Source: Wuchereria bancrofti (lineage: Eukaryota > Nematoda > Chromadorea > Rhabditida > Onchocercidae). From it: a stretch of DNA of 64,000 bases. The DNA lies in the NCBI GenBank assembly GCA_005281725.1, contig SSBO01000012.1:16436458-16500457 (forward strand), read 5' to 3'. Shown piece by piece: positions 37,501-49,933 of this stretch (the stretch's first letter is position 1; each line of letters starts with the position of its first letter). Under the pieces are notes generated by a model. It was not told the DNA's origin and made no database searches. It was given only the letters and a program-made list of their open reading frames with translations. Position numbers and translations under genes: made by a program.

Positions 37501-40500
37501 AAACCATTAGAATAGTAGAGTAAAAGTATTTAAGAGTACTACATTTTATTTATTTTAGTCTAAGTTCTAGCGAAGTTCTGTAAAAAATCTAAATTTTAAG
37601 AAATATAACCCAAAATATAAGGTATGTTGCTAACGCATACGAATTCAAATTTTACCTGAATTTGATTTGTTTCCTTTCCAAGGGTTCGATCCTCCTTAAC
37701 TCAGCAGTACTATCATTATCGTCCAGCCATTCAGAGCTAGCAATTTCAATCATACAAGGACCACCACAAACCTAAAAACAGAATAACTAGAATCATTTAA
37801 CGTTATATTTGCGGGTCTTTTTTGACTCACCAAACACGATTTTGAATAATTAATTGGTAAATCGAAATGCATATTTAAGAAATCATTTTGCAAATTACTG
37901 TTAATAGGAGAATCGCTTCAGAATTTTTCAGTTCAAGTATTACAGAAAATTTAAGCTATAAAAAACAAATTAAGAAAACTTATCCTATAAATTAATGTCC
38001 AACGTCCATATGCAAAAATAGCCTTGTGCATTTTAAAATATGAAACGCAAATTATCATTAAATTTCACGAAATAGCATACCTTCGGTTGTCGAATGACCA
38101 AGTTAACATGCCTTACTGTAATAGTTTTACTAGTGTTTACCAATGACACACTGTGTTCGAAGCTAAAACAAATAATGTATTATTTCATTTCTGAACATAG
38201 TATCATTGGTGAACATTTATCTTATGACAAAACAAAGAACAAACTGGAAATGAGTTTTATACTTTCTATTCAAAATTACAAACACTAGATTTGTTTTCTC
38301 TTTTTTTCTACTCAGAAACTGCAAAGAAGCACATGAAAAGTTAAGAAAGCCTTTTCTCTTCTCCACCTTTTCCTTTTCCTTCACTGACACATTCTTTCAA
38401 AGCGGCTACAAAAATACAGCCAAATTTAATATTAAAATTATTTTGCAACAAAAAAAAAAAACGTTTGTCCAGAATAAACTGTTATTTCTGCGGTTGGTTC
38501 AACGTCATCTTCAGAGATTGGAGCTCGACTCAGTGAAGTTTTCAGTTCCAAAACAGGTAAAGCCGGCAATATCTACAATAAATGAAATAAAACAGACTGT
38601 ACACAGTGAATGTTTATCACCAATCGAACTTCAAATTTATTTCTTTTATTTGTTCTCCCTCTCTGTTTTTCTGTAGCCTAAACCAAAAGTAACAGACAAA
38701 GTGAAACCAACAAACCTCAATATCAAACATTGATGAGAAAAAGTCCTTCGACTTAACACGTTCTGGAAAATCCCGTAATTTGCAAACATTACGCACACCC
38801 AATATCTCGCATGAATAACCAGTTATAGTGAGCCGTCCTGATTCCCTTGAACCGCTAAGATGTACATGGAGCTCAAAAGCAGTTCTTTAGAAGTCTCGAC
38901 TTTGTAACTTTTCTTTTTTCTTCAATATAAGTAGCAACAAATTTTCAGTATTTCAGCTTCTGAAGAATTGTTTTCGAAGAAACACGGCCAATTTTTATTT
39001 ATTGGATGTGTGAAGATTTTTAAATTTCCACAAGTTTTGAAAAGAAAAATCAGAGTCCTGAACATTTCAGAAGTATATTTTATATAATATCTAGCTTAGA
39101 GCTAGCGAAATCAGTAAACTTGCCTAGGCACCCCAATGAGTTTCAGGTCTACGGCTTCCGTGTTACCACTACATGCAGGCAAAGTGAGCCGCACAGGAAT
39201 TGGCTCAAAAGCGCAGCCTTCAGAAAGTAATTCGAGGTTGGATACAGATAATTCGCACGGCAGACAATTAATTACAGAAACAGAAACCTCGCAAGCGCAA
39301 TCTTGAACCCAGGTAACTAAAAAACATTGATAAATCATTTCACTGCAAAAAAATCAACAATTTCATAAATCTTCAGAAAAATACTATCATATCAAGAATA
39401 ATAATACATTGAACAAACCTTTCGAAGTAATTTCCTGTTGAAACGGAGAATATATGAATACGTCGGAATGAAGCTTTGGTCGAATAGTTGTGGCAGCAAG
39501 ATGTCCCGGAAGTGAACAAACTGCGAATTTCCTGCAAATTGTATAGCATGCCCTGTCTCAATAACAAAATGAAGCAGTTTTCATACACTAAGGAAAGGCA
39601 GGATAAAAACAGCTTAACTTTGTTAGTAGGACGCATATGAATTACTTTTCCATTACAGTCCATTACAGTAAGAGATAACGTTTTTTGTTTTTTCAAAGGT
39701 AACAAAACCGATACATTACTCTATAACAAGAAAAAGTGAACAAAAACTGCACTCAAGCTTCGGGAAACGCATCATCTGAATTGGCGGTATAATAAGTCCA
39801 TGCTGTGGTAATGAAATGTGCTCGTTGAGCTGGTGTTGAACATCTCGAGATGCTACTAATTTGGTAAACTCTCCAAGCATTCGCTCGGATGTTTCCTGAT
39901 CCATATAATCATAATACACCTTTAAAATGTTTATATAAGGGAAGATTTTCTTAAGCTTATTTTTAATGAAAAAATATAATTCAAAAGCATCAAAATGAAA
40001 CATGACAAGCTCTTGTAAAAATGTTTAAAAACTTTCCCAAGTTTAAGACATGCTTTCGCTTGGGAAAAACAAAGATTTGTAGTAATATTTATTTGGAAAA
40101 TCAAGAAACATAATCCAAAGTTAGAGAATTAGAGCTTGCTTAAATCCCAGCACTTGAGAGGACTGCTTTCAGTATTATTAAAATTTCCAGTCAGAAATAA
40201 CTGCGCGTCGACTCTTCTCCTCCATTCCCCTCTTCTTTATTCAAAAGAGGTTGTTTCATTGCTTACTAGGTTACCAGTACAACACTGGGAGAAAATGTTA
40301 AGATAATCAAATCAGAGGATCGTATTAGAAACCTGCAAAATATAGCACAAATGGCGTATAGCTGCATCGTAGTACTCGGCATGTAATGCGCTCATGAACA
40401 CTTCATGCAAGGCTTTTCTCTGAATATGTACCGGTCCTAATCTCATTAAATCGCTTGAGAACTCTTTTGGATTCTCAGGCATACCATAACCAATTAGTGT

Positions 40501-43500
40501 TCGGTACAGTACTGGATACACTTGTCGATAGTCCGCAACAGTGCGACTCCCGCTCTCTGCCATGTGTAAACGAAACAAAACCCCTAGACGTGCAAAAAAT
40601 GCACTCTTCCGATTAAAACCAATCTGCAATAGTTTTATCCACACACCATACTTTTTCATGTTTTAAAGTGAAACTAATCTACTGAAGGAGAATACCTTAT
40701 AAGATTAAGATTTTGTTTATAATGGAAATATAATAATGGAAAGACCTTTCCATTTAAAGTAGAAATTTCCATTTATAATGGAAAAATCAGAGAGATCTGA
40801 GATGAATGGAATGAGGAAAATAAAGATAATCTATGAGAAAATTCATAAACAGCACCAACTTTACGATATACTTCTGCAGAATTAAGGCATATCAGAGCTT
40901 TTGTGAAGTGATCAAACTGATCAAAGCTGTCATCAAGATATTTACCAATACGTTCTCTTATGAAACCCTAAAATATTATATAGCAGAAAATATTTCAGAA
41001 GATTTTGAATCTATTTCTCAAATCAGATCCCCAATAAGTATTTGCAGAACTATAATCAGCAGAATATTTCGCTAACGGGAAATAATATTCCTACTAATTT
41101 TCTCTTAAAGACGAAAAATCTCTGAACTTCGAAATCTTATGAAAAATTCTTTTAATCTTCTATAGAAAACATAAACCTCCATATCTGCATACAAACGCTG
41201 ATATCGAAAAACAGAAGCAGCTTTCATCATACATTCATATTCGACCCATGCAGCAAATGAAAATCTTTCATAGCTTTCCAATGCTAATTTGAATCTTTCA
41301 ACTATCTCCATGTAATTGATTGAACACTTCCCAGATCTTTAAAAGTGACTTAAGAGAAGTGTTTTGTAGATGTTAATAAGATAAAATGAAATCGAAAATC
41401 AAATACAAAGAAAACCAAACAGTATACTTCAGTGAGCTAGTTAATTCTCCTAAAAAATCCATGCAGGAATGAATTTTTTCGAAGTTTCCAGTAAATTATA
41501 AATATATTATATATTATAATAAACCAGGCATAGGTACCAATCAAAATGTCTAACTTATCATAAACTGATCCATTCTAAAGTAATCGAAAAGACTGAAGAA
41601 AAGGACGCTCATCAAAAAGTTAAATTTCTCCTAATGAAGACAAAGATTTCAAGGAATATTCTTCATCGGACCCTGATGTCTAGCCGAAACACTACAACGA
41701 TAAATTACAAATATATTATAATTAAACAGAACACCTTATTTTGTTAATTTATTCCGTCGATCCTATTTTAATTTAACACTTTCTAAAATCGTGCAAAAAC
41801 AATTGATCATTACTCTCTCTCGTACAGAGTAATGAATAACTCCAGTACTTATTCAGCTTTAATTCTGGAACTCATAAGTCGAGAATTCTTTAGAAAAAGT
41901 TACCCGGTACCACACTGACTTGTTTTACGCGCCGAAAGAACTTGTTCGGAAGTCGCAGATGAAATTCGTTGTATTCCACTAATAGAAGGATATTCATCTG
42001 CTAAATCATACTTTGCAATTATCGCCGCACAAGCCCAACCTTCGTAAGCAGCTAAAAAATGCACAAATACACTCGATAAAGATAAGTATATGGCCTGATG
42101 AAAATTAGAGTCAGTCAAGATCTTCAGAACCAAATGAATTATACTTCCATATAAAACTGATTTTTTCCCTTTTGTTAAGCAATCTTTAATCGATTTCCCT
42201 GGTCAGTTTTACTTTATGTTTTTTATCGACTGATCCTAATCTTAAAGGCTCACACAACTATAGGTGCTACGATTAACCGCACCCTATAGTTAAAAGCCTA
42301 AAAATACTCACTGCGCATTTTAAAAACACATACCAGCAAGCCAGAGTAAATCGTTGGACTGTTTGAGGAATTCGATAGCTGACTGATAGGAATCCATTGC
42401 TAAAGTGGGCAAACCAGTCATGAGCGTGTAATCAGCAACTTGTTTCCGAAGACGACCAATGCATTTTTTTCTAAATGTATTTTGTTTTTCTTTCTAAAGA
42501 AATAAACTTTTTTGTGAATCACAAATACCAAAGCTTGGTTTCATAAGACTTATTCGTATTTCAATAACCAGAAATGGGTGACCAAATTGTTGCATTCTTC
42601 AATAACTAGAGTTTAAGGGCTTAATATGCTTTATTGTAGATTCAAAACTTTGGAAAACTAGTAGCAAAATATATCAAAAAAAAAAGAAAGAAAAACAAAA
42701 ATTTTATACATGCTGATGGAATGAAATCCACAAACCACAAAAGAAAAGTAGAAAAGGAAGTGAATGGTAAAAGATAAATTTATACCATTCATCAAACATT
42801 CATAAACATTGTTTGATGCGAAAAAATACGGCTTGAAATCACAGAGAACACTACAAATATAAAACGACCTGTATATTACTAACCTGTATATTTTGCTAGT
42901 TTTATTTTCCAAACCTTGACGGTATTTCTGTTCATCAATCAGAGCAGGACATGGAGGAAACTCCAGCTTCTCAAAGGAAAGATCAAGCCGACGACTTTCC
43001 AGAACGTAATAAATAGAGCGCAAAAAATCTCGAATACCTATTTCCAGTGAATCCGCATCATCGAGACTTTTAAAACAAAACAGTTCTCGTGACGAACACA
43101 AAGCTTTTATAGATTCCTGCGAATAATAGCTGCGTCCAAATAATGGAACATACTGACCAGATCATCATATATCCTAATTTATGATTTTACCAGGCTTACT
43201 AATAGCCAGCATATCAAACTAGTGCGATTGACTTTTCACTCAGGAATTATATTTCGTTAAACCAAAAAGAAAAGTTCAGTTTCAAGGATTCGAGCTAATT
43301 CTGTATCGAAACCTTCATTTTTTTTGCGAAAACTACTAAGAAGTGACTTTTTTGTTCCTTTCTCTATTACAGAAGAAAATTTCTACAAAGGCAAAAAAAA
43401 AATATGTATATATATACTTCTGGATATCCGATAACAACACATCGCGAATCCACAACAGTTGATGCGTACTCAACCTGTAGCTGACATTAACATTATAAAA

Positions 43501-44848
43501 TAATGTTTAATATTTTGTGGTTTCCTTTGAGAAGTTTTACGTCGATTAAAAATATCCTTTTTAAAGCATTAATACAAAAAATTGTTCCATGTTCCTTAAC
43601 TATCGAATATTTATTTTTAGAAAAGAACTTGAAATCGATCATCTTTTTGAATTTTGACTTCCCGAATCTTTCGCAAAACAACAACTCTGCCTTTCAAAAG
43701 TGATACCTTTACAAAATCATACTGCTCCTTGATTTTCGCAAAAAAATGTGCTCTCGGATTCGAAACAACTCTACGATCCGCTACAGTATCTACATCGGAA
43801 AATTGCTGTGAAGTTACTCCTTTCTCATCTTCAATTGGTGCTTGAACAACGCCAATGAACCCAGTAATACGACGATGAGCCTTGAATGACTTCTGTCACC
43901 AACCAAACATGATGTTGCTTGTAGCAGAACGTTGTACTTCTCTTTTTTAAGAGCAGACTAACATTAATCATATCCTATTTTAATAAGCAAGTAGTTGTTA
44001 TGAAAAAATTCGAGAAGCAAGCTGTAGTCATAAGAAACAGAAACAGCAAATAATATTCGAACTGATGATTTTAAAATAAAGTAATATGTGGACGTTTAAT
44101 ACTATCAAGAAAATTGCTAACCTGAAGTTCACCAAATCTAAGCAGATCTGTATTGATTGTTGCACTAAAATCAGCATTGAAAATTCTTTTCGGGTTATCT
44201 GATACTGTAAAAGTGATTGGAGATAAAAAAGGAATCATATAAAGAAAAGAAAGAAAAGCTGGGAGAAAACTTTGATTTTCGCTTAACAAATCTCATTTGG
44301 ACGAACGGAAGAACGATTATTAAGGAAGAAATGAGGCAATGCTAGGAACTGAATATATTCCTGAGCTAGGCCAACATAAAACATAATGTTAAACTTTATT
44401 TCAGTTTCTAAAACTGTTTTTAGAAAAAAAAAACTAAAAACTGTGGTTTTGTAGCTGATTCTCTGATAAGCGTTTCGGATGTCACTGTAGACTGCATAGA
44501 GAGAAGTCAACGCTAGAAACGGCACGAATGCAGCAAAATAAATTAGCATCCCAAATTATATTCTTCGTTAAGTGATAGCTATAACCGATAAATCGTTGTC
44601 ACGGTTAATGTGAATTACTACTGTCCATAATATTGACAGCTAAAGATTTGGTGTTCATGACTCAAGCAAGCTAAACTAGAAGGACCATCCTCAATCAGGG
44701 AATGTAAAACAGAACCTTGCAAGCAATGCACTCGCTGTAATCGTTCCAGAAGACAATTAAACAAAGCTGGTGATCGAGGATCGAATTGTTTAACGTAAAT
44801 AAGCACTCGACAGTGATCCTCTACCGTTGGAACTGATGCTTCCAACAT
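34534..44848 (-). CDS. trpp-9: Trafficking protein particle complex subunit 9 (TRAPPC9/NIBP/Trs120 family)
   Basis: TRAPPC9 is a core subunit of the TRAPPII tether, which acts on Rab GTPases at the Golgi. Complete model of 25 exons, all phases agreeing, 1255 residues (human forms are about 1150-1250). Exons, high to low: 44638-44848, 44122-44204, 43707-43892, 43418-43474, 42884-43152, 42334-42470, 41904-42051, 41177-41336, 40872-40967, 40333-40623, 39753-39919, 39419-39531, 39120-39316, 38716-38871, 38463-38572, 38081-38162, 37656-37771, 37258-37423, 36976-37038, 36643-36842, 36080-36333, 35569-35670, 35125-35252, 34745-34921, 34534-34632. Diagnostic stretches: VEDHCRVLIYV at the N-terminus, FKAHRRITGFIGV, IRDFLRSIYYVLESRRLD, NRKSAFFARL, CELSVSNLELLSEG, TGYSCEILGVRNVC and ERHVSWHLDIRW. 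The first donor (GTCAAT) is weak. An ATTCAG acceptor lies about 45 bases upstream of the ATG. Symbol after C. elegans. Confidence 0.9.
35427..35598 (-). repeat. 33-bp direct repeat (35427-35459 and 35566-35598) copying an exon end
   Basis: The unit at 35566-35598 covers the last 30 coding bases of a TRAPPC9 exon and the start of its GTA donor. The unit at 35427-35459, in the following intron, differs by one base. It supplies a second potential 5' splice site with flanking exon-like sequence. Confidence 0.85.
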
Positions 44849-44985
44849 TTCGATTACCACATAACATCCACAACCAATTCCACAAACTCCAACGACTAGG
44901 TGATTAACTGAATAATCCGTTAAAAGTTTAAAATTTTTAAATGAGTGAATTAACAGAGGAAATCGGATATATATAATACTGAAAC

Positions 44986-47900
44986 TTAGACTTGAACTGC
45001 AAAATGATCTTCAATAGTTCGCAATAATTTTTCACTTTCTAAAACCATTGCTTCCTCCTTAGTTATTTTTAATCTTTTCACAACTACAAGGTCAAAAATT
45101 ATACAATTAATAATCTCCTAACGTGATGATTCTTCACTATTACTCAACAGCAGGCAAACAAAGAAATCAGTTCGCACAACGAGTTGTTACCCAAATTCTT
45201 TTCAAAATTAAAATAATTTTTATTCCTGGAAATATGATACAAAGAGCACTGTTTTGAGAAAAAGGATACATCACCCTAGGACACTTCACGCCCCTCCTAA
45301 AATGAACCTTAAAAGGGATATAATTAATTTTAAATCATTAACTAAACAACAAATACTGCACGAACTGAAAAACGAAAGACTGATTTTTCCAATTTCACAC
45401 ACTTCACTGAGAAAGTGGAACCTAAATATAAGTTTTTCTTCGAAAAAATTTGAGTCGTATGTGACACGTGAACACAATTTTAAACTGAAACAGTACTGAG
45501 AATTTTTTAATAATTATTTCATTCATATTTTATAAGACGTTTCAAAATACGAAGTCTATATCATTCAGGATGACATGCGCCTACCATTTGTATACAGCGA
45601 ATAAAATATGAACAAAAATTGAGAAAAAAGTATGACATTATGAAATAAAATATCCATGATGAACAAAGAAAACAAATTTAACAAGCACAATAAATAATTA
45701 TTGTTCCACATTTAGAGGATTCAAATCAATAAACATAAAGCAAATGAAAGTATATGCATCTTACGACCACAAGAATTGTGCCACAATATTCAATACTCTA
45801 GCAATATCAAACTAATTTTAATGTAAAGTTAAGACTCCAAAAACTAATATTTGTTTACTGACCATGTGACAGACAATAGAAAAAGTGTGAAAGAATACAA
45901 AATTACGAAAATATAGATACCAAGGTACAGCTGTATTTCTAATTAGTCCGATTAAATAACATGGGATCAAGAAACAATTATTGACCATGCCCATGGGTTT
46001 TAATTTGGATGTAAGACGCTCGCACCCTGACATGACACAATAAGACAGAAAATGTCTGAAAAATACTTGGGTCTGGGTATGGCCAATAATTGTTTCTCAA
46101 TCTTATGTTATTTAATCAGATTAATTAGAAACACAGCTTCAACTACCTTAAGATAAAATCTTTTGTAAAATCCTAAAAACCCTTTTTAAAATCGTCCAGT
46201 ACAAAATTATTACCTCCGTCTTAAATAAACATGATCAAATGGGCTAACATAATTATTAGCAACTACAGAATAGTCAGTGGCCGAGGAACAAATTTAATCA
46301 GATACTTCATGTTTCAAGATACAGCAAACCCTGAAATGATAAATAGATATTTGTAAGTACATAAAACTATCTAAAAAAAAAAAATCAAAGAGACAAACAC
46401 AATGACAATGTACAGACTCGTCAAGTGAAATCAAAATAGGCAGCTGTAAAACGTCCAACATTCGAAATGAAGAGTCGATTGTTCGAACTTCAACTTTCTG
46501 CCAGCAGTCGGGGATGAACTGTCCCTACTACCTTAAAAATAGTAACTAAATAGTAGGAACTTAAAAAAAAATGAACAGAATTATAAAAGCTAACTTCCGC
46601 TGTACAGTGAGGCTGGGCTATTTTTGAAAAATGTTAAGAAAAAAAAACGTTACTCTTATTTAGTTCTTATGAATCATTTCCTTACACTTTCACATTCGAG
46701 TTAACTTCGTCACCTTCGGTTATTGTTATTTTTCATTTGTACAACTTTTCTGGTATTATAACTAACCAAAAAATCTGCTTGCCCTTCTATTCACCCTTTT
46801 GGAAATGTTTATGCTTTGCATAGGATTTCATTAAAAGAAATCAGTGTCTGATCAACAGATTAAAATCACTATTTCTTGAAGGATGAAATCATTTCCAATA
46901 TGATTTTTTTTAGCATTAGTACTTTATCCGTAGATTACGCTGATGCTAGGTGTGAAATGGATGGCAAGCGAGTCGAAGTTGTGAATGAGAACATGTTAAG
47001 ATGAACATTTCTGTTCATCTTGATTATAAACTAATCTTCGCAAAGGTAATTTTTAGAAAAACCGCAATAAACAAAAATTGAAGACTTGATAATAATATGA
47101 AGGACCGAAAAAGAGTATTACAATAATATGAAATAATAAGCACTAAAAAAGTTAAGAAACGACACCCCTTAAGAAAACATTATTCATTTAAAACTTAGTA
47201 TATAAAGAAGAAAATAGATTCTCACCTTTGATATATCCGCTGGATCTAGCTTTATTCAATCTCCTATCAGTATTAACGGAGCTTTACGTAAATATCTTTC
47301 CTTTCGATGATGATTATTATATAGAAGATTTGTAAATGAGATACTAGGAAAACTTCACTAAAAAACATGAAAGTATTAGATTTAACAATACCTACAAAAA
47401 GGAATATGAAGAACAATTTTTTTTTTTATACCAATAAAGGGAAGACAGAAAAATCAGAAATACGACACATTTCGATTTTATCGAAGTCATTTCTGAAATC
47501 AATTCAAAAAGTTGAAATAAAAATTTCATTTATTTTATCCACATATAGAGAAGTTTGCAAACTTTTCCGAATAATTAAGGACGTAGTAAGAAAAAATAAA
47601 ACAGATAACAACAGCACCGACCAAGCTGAAAATATAAATAACATTATTATTGCCCTCAACATCTCTCAAACTTCTATTCGGTGACGTAATCAAGCAAGTT
47701 AGCACTGAAGATCAAGAATCACATAGAATTAGTAGTTACTAAATGAAGTGGTTTCTCAAAACTGTGGTTATCACTTGTTCCAGCATTAAGAAAAGGAATG
47801 ATAACTGACAAAATTTGTGAATTGTAGAGGTCAACAATAATTGGTTTATCAAGGAATCAAGCAAATTAATTTTCATATAATCAATATAAGACAAGGAGAT

Positions 47901-48816
47901 TAATAGCTTTTTAAAACGTATGCTAGCATTATCCATCGTTAACTTAATTGAAGCTAAATTCTTCGTTTTCCACATTATTTGCTGTTGGCACTACATCTCT
48001 AAGGAGAAAAAGGTCCTTGTATCGACTTTCATTATAAATATACAAATGTTGCCTTGATATACATAGATAAAATTAAAAAGTAGGAAGCTCAAAAGTATGC
48101 AAACTATCATAACTTCAAAAAATTTTCTCCCTGATTAGCATTTTCTCGCTGTGCCATAAAAATACGAACAGCAGCAGAAAAGATATAAAGATTAACTTAA
48201 GTGAATACATTCAGAGAAAACAATACTAATAAAAATTTTAAGGTGATAATGAATTAAGCTCAATCCTTTACTAGTTTCGGTGACTGATTAGTATCTTTAG
48301 CATTTTTCAATTATGATTTATTTGTTGAATCTTCAAAACGATTTGATACACCCAAATTAAACAGTTACAGTAAACTCAGTGAAAAGCTTGCTGTAGCCTG
48401 CTCTACTCTGGGATAGGAAATGTAAGATAGAACACATAGCATCCAATATCTGTCATAACCATATTCTCTTCTGTAATTATTACACATGTCGTCCTGAGCA
48501 ACTTTAAGCTACTATGAAATTTGACAATGATAAGTTAATTCTTCATCCTCTAGTTTGAGAAAAAATCAATCTTTTAGGATAATCATTATGTTCATGCTAA
48601 ATAATGTTATGAATCGATCTCTTAACAATACAACATTAAAACCGTTTATAACAAACCATGAAAAACGGAGAATGGCTAACAGGTAATAGGTCAAATGTTA
48701 TACGCGTCTGCATGAACACCATATATTCTGAATTGTCAATGGTTTGAGAAAGCGTTAGTAGAAAAAGACCACTTACATAAAGCATCAATGGGATCAATAT
48801 TAAATCCTGTCATCAT
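44986..48816 (-). CDS. Small hypothetical protein upstream of TRAPPC9
   Basis: Not recognised. A first exon at 48777-48816 has ATGATG and reads MMTGFNIDPIDAL to a perfect GTAAGT donor. A short internal exon candidate at 47226-47263 reads RLNKARSSGYIK and ends at a GTGAG donor. The last exon, 44986-45083, follows TTGTAG and encodes VKRLKITKEEAMVLESEKLL and then RTIEDHFAVQV before TAA; it is charged and helical in character. The last junction agrees in phase; the first does not, so at least one exon is missing from the model. A further candidate lies near 48120-48180 on the same strand (VRIFMAQRENANQ). The stop is only 137 bp from the TRAPPC9 start, a spacing typical of nematode operons. Confidence 0.45.
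45921..46149. repeat. Imperfect inverted repeat with arms of about 80 bp
   Basis: Arm 1 (45921-46002) and the reverse complement of arm 2 (about 46067-46149) share long blocks such as CAATAATTGTTTC and ATGTTATTTAATC, with roughly 15 differences. The loop is about 65 bp. It lies inside a large intron or spacer of the hypothetical gene. A foldback mobile element or a hairpin-forming transcript are both possible. Confidence 0.85.
46150..47225. other. Intronic or intergenic AT-rich stretch
   Basis: No supported exon, RNA gene or repeat was seen. Confidence 0.4.
47264..48776. other. Probable intron of the hypothetical gene
   Basis: AT-rich. It contains only the weak - strand exon candidate near 48120-48180 mentioned with the gene. 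The + strand open frame at 47367-47684 is lysine/isoleucine-rich and lacks splice or family support. Confidence 0.35.
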
Positions 48817-49933
48817 GGTCGTCTCTGAAAGTCTCGAGAATTCTCCACGCTTCTACAACTGTCACTTTTTCATTTCTTTGTTGTGGCTATCCAAAATTTC
48901 AATGCAGACAATGAAAATGATCGAGAATCACATTTGAAGAAATTCCACAGAGCTTGTGATCTGAATTTATGAAAATAATTTTTTATTATCAGTGCAGATA
49001 AATTATCATGATAAGTTATTATTTAAAGGGATTGCGATATTAATATATTCAAGTCGTAATACGATGCGTTTCGGCTTGTACTGGAATCTTCATCAATGGA
49101 TGAAAATACGCTTCTTCTATATGTGAAATATAAGTATAAGGGTTGTGTAAACCAAAAATGTTTTCATGCGACCTCAATTCTTCTCAATGCAATAATTTTA
49201 AGCTGCGTTTAAAAAACTTCACGAACACCGAATAAGTCAGTGAAAAAATAGAAAATAACCAGTTATGATTTCTTACAAATTCATAAAAATATCGATCATA
49301 AGGCTTAAAAAATGTTGGATGGCGGGGTCACTCAAATTAATAGCAATGAGTACCTATGAAGAGAAAGTTGCACTGAATCGTTCTTCGAATTTTTTTTTAA
49401 CACGATGTGTAAATTTCATTAAATTGCTTTTTTATATAAATTTCCACCGACCAGAGATGCGAAATACCTAGAAACTATCAGTTTCCTTCAGAAATCCAAA
49501 TTGCAAGAAAGCTGATATGCAGTGGAAAAGGTTTCTAGAAAACTGTCAATACATACTTGTGCGCAGCAAGTGATAGAAAAGAGAAAGAGGAAAATAAATG
49601 GAAATTCCGACCACAATCTAAAAAGTGTCCCTAGCAGTTAGCTATGTCAAGCTACAGGATTAGTTACTGAAGGCACTCTTTAGAGGAGTGAATCCAAAAA
49701 ACAAATACAGCAAAAAACGGAACAGAGTACTGAATCCAATAATACATTTTTTACTTACCCTCAAAAACAATTAAAGCAATAATTGTTGCATTCAGTATTA
49801 AAATCAAGACGTAGAGTTAGAAGTGCAATCATTTTAAGAAGCATTAAACAGTTCAAATGAGATTCTAAAAAACAGTTGGGAATGAAAATAGGGCAACATT
49901 TACCAGATAAATGGGAATGTCGTCGTGAGTAAT
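48817..49933. other. Intergenic stretch
   Basis: Contains one inverted copy of the short dispersed motif (reverse complement of 49065-49095: GATGAAGATTCCAGTACAAG followed by CCGAAACG). No exon is supported. Confidence 0.45.

Noticed and set aside
47367..47684. + strand open frame of 105 codons
   Set aside because: Lys/Ile/Asn-rich as expected from AT-rich DNA, no domain, no splice context, and it lies in a probable intron of a - strand gene.
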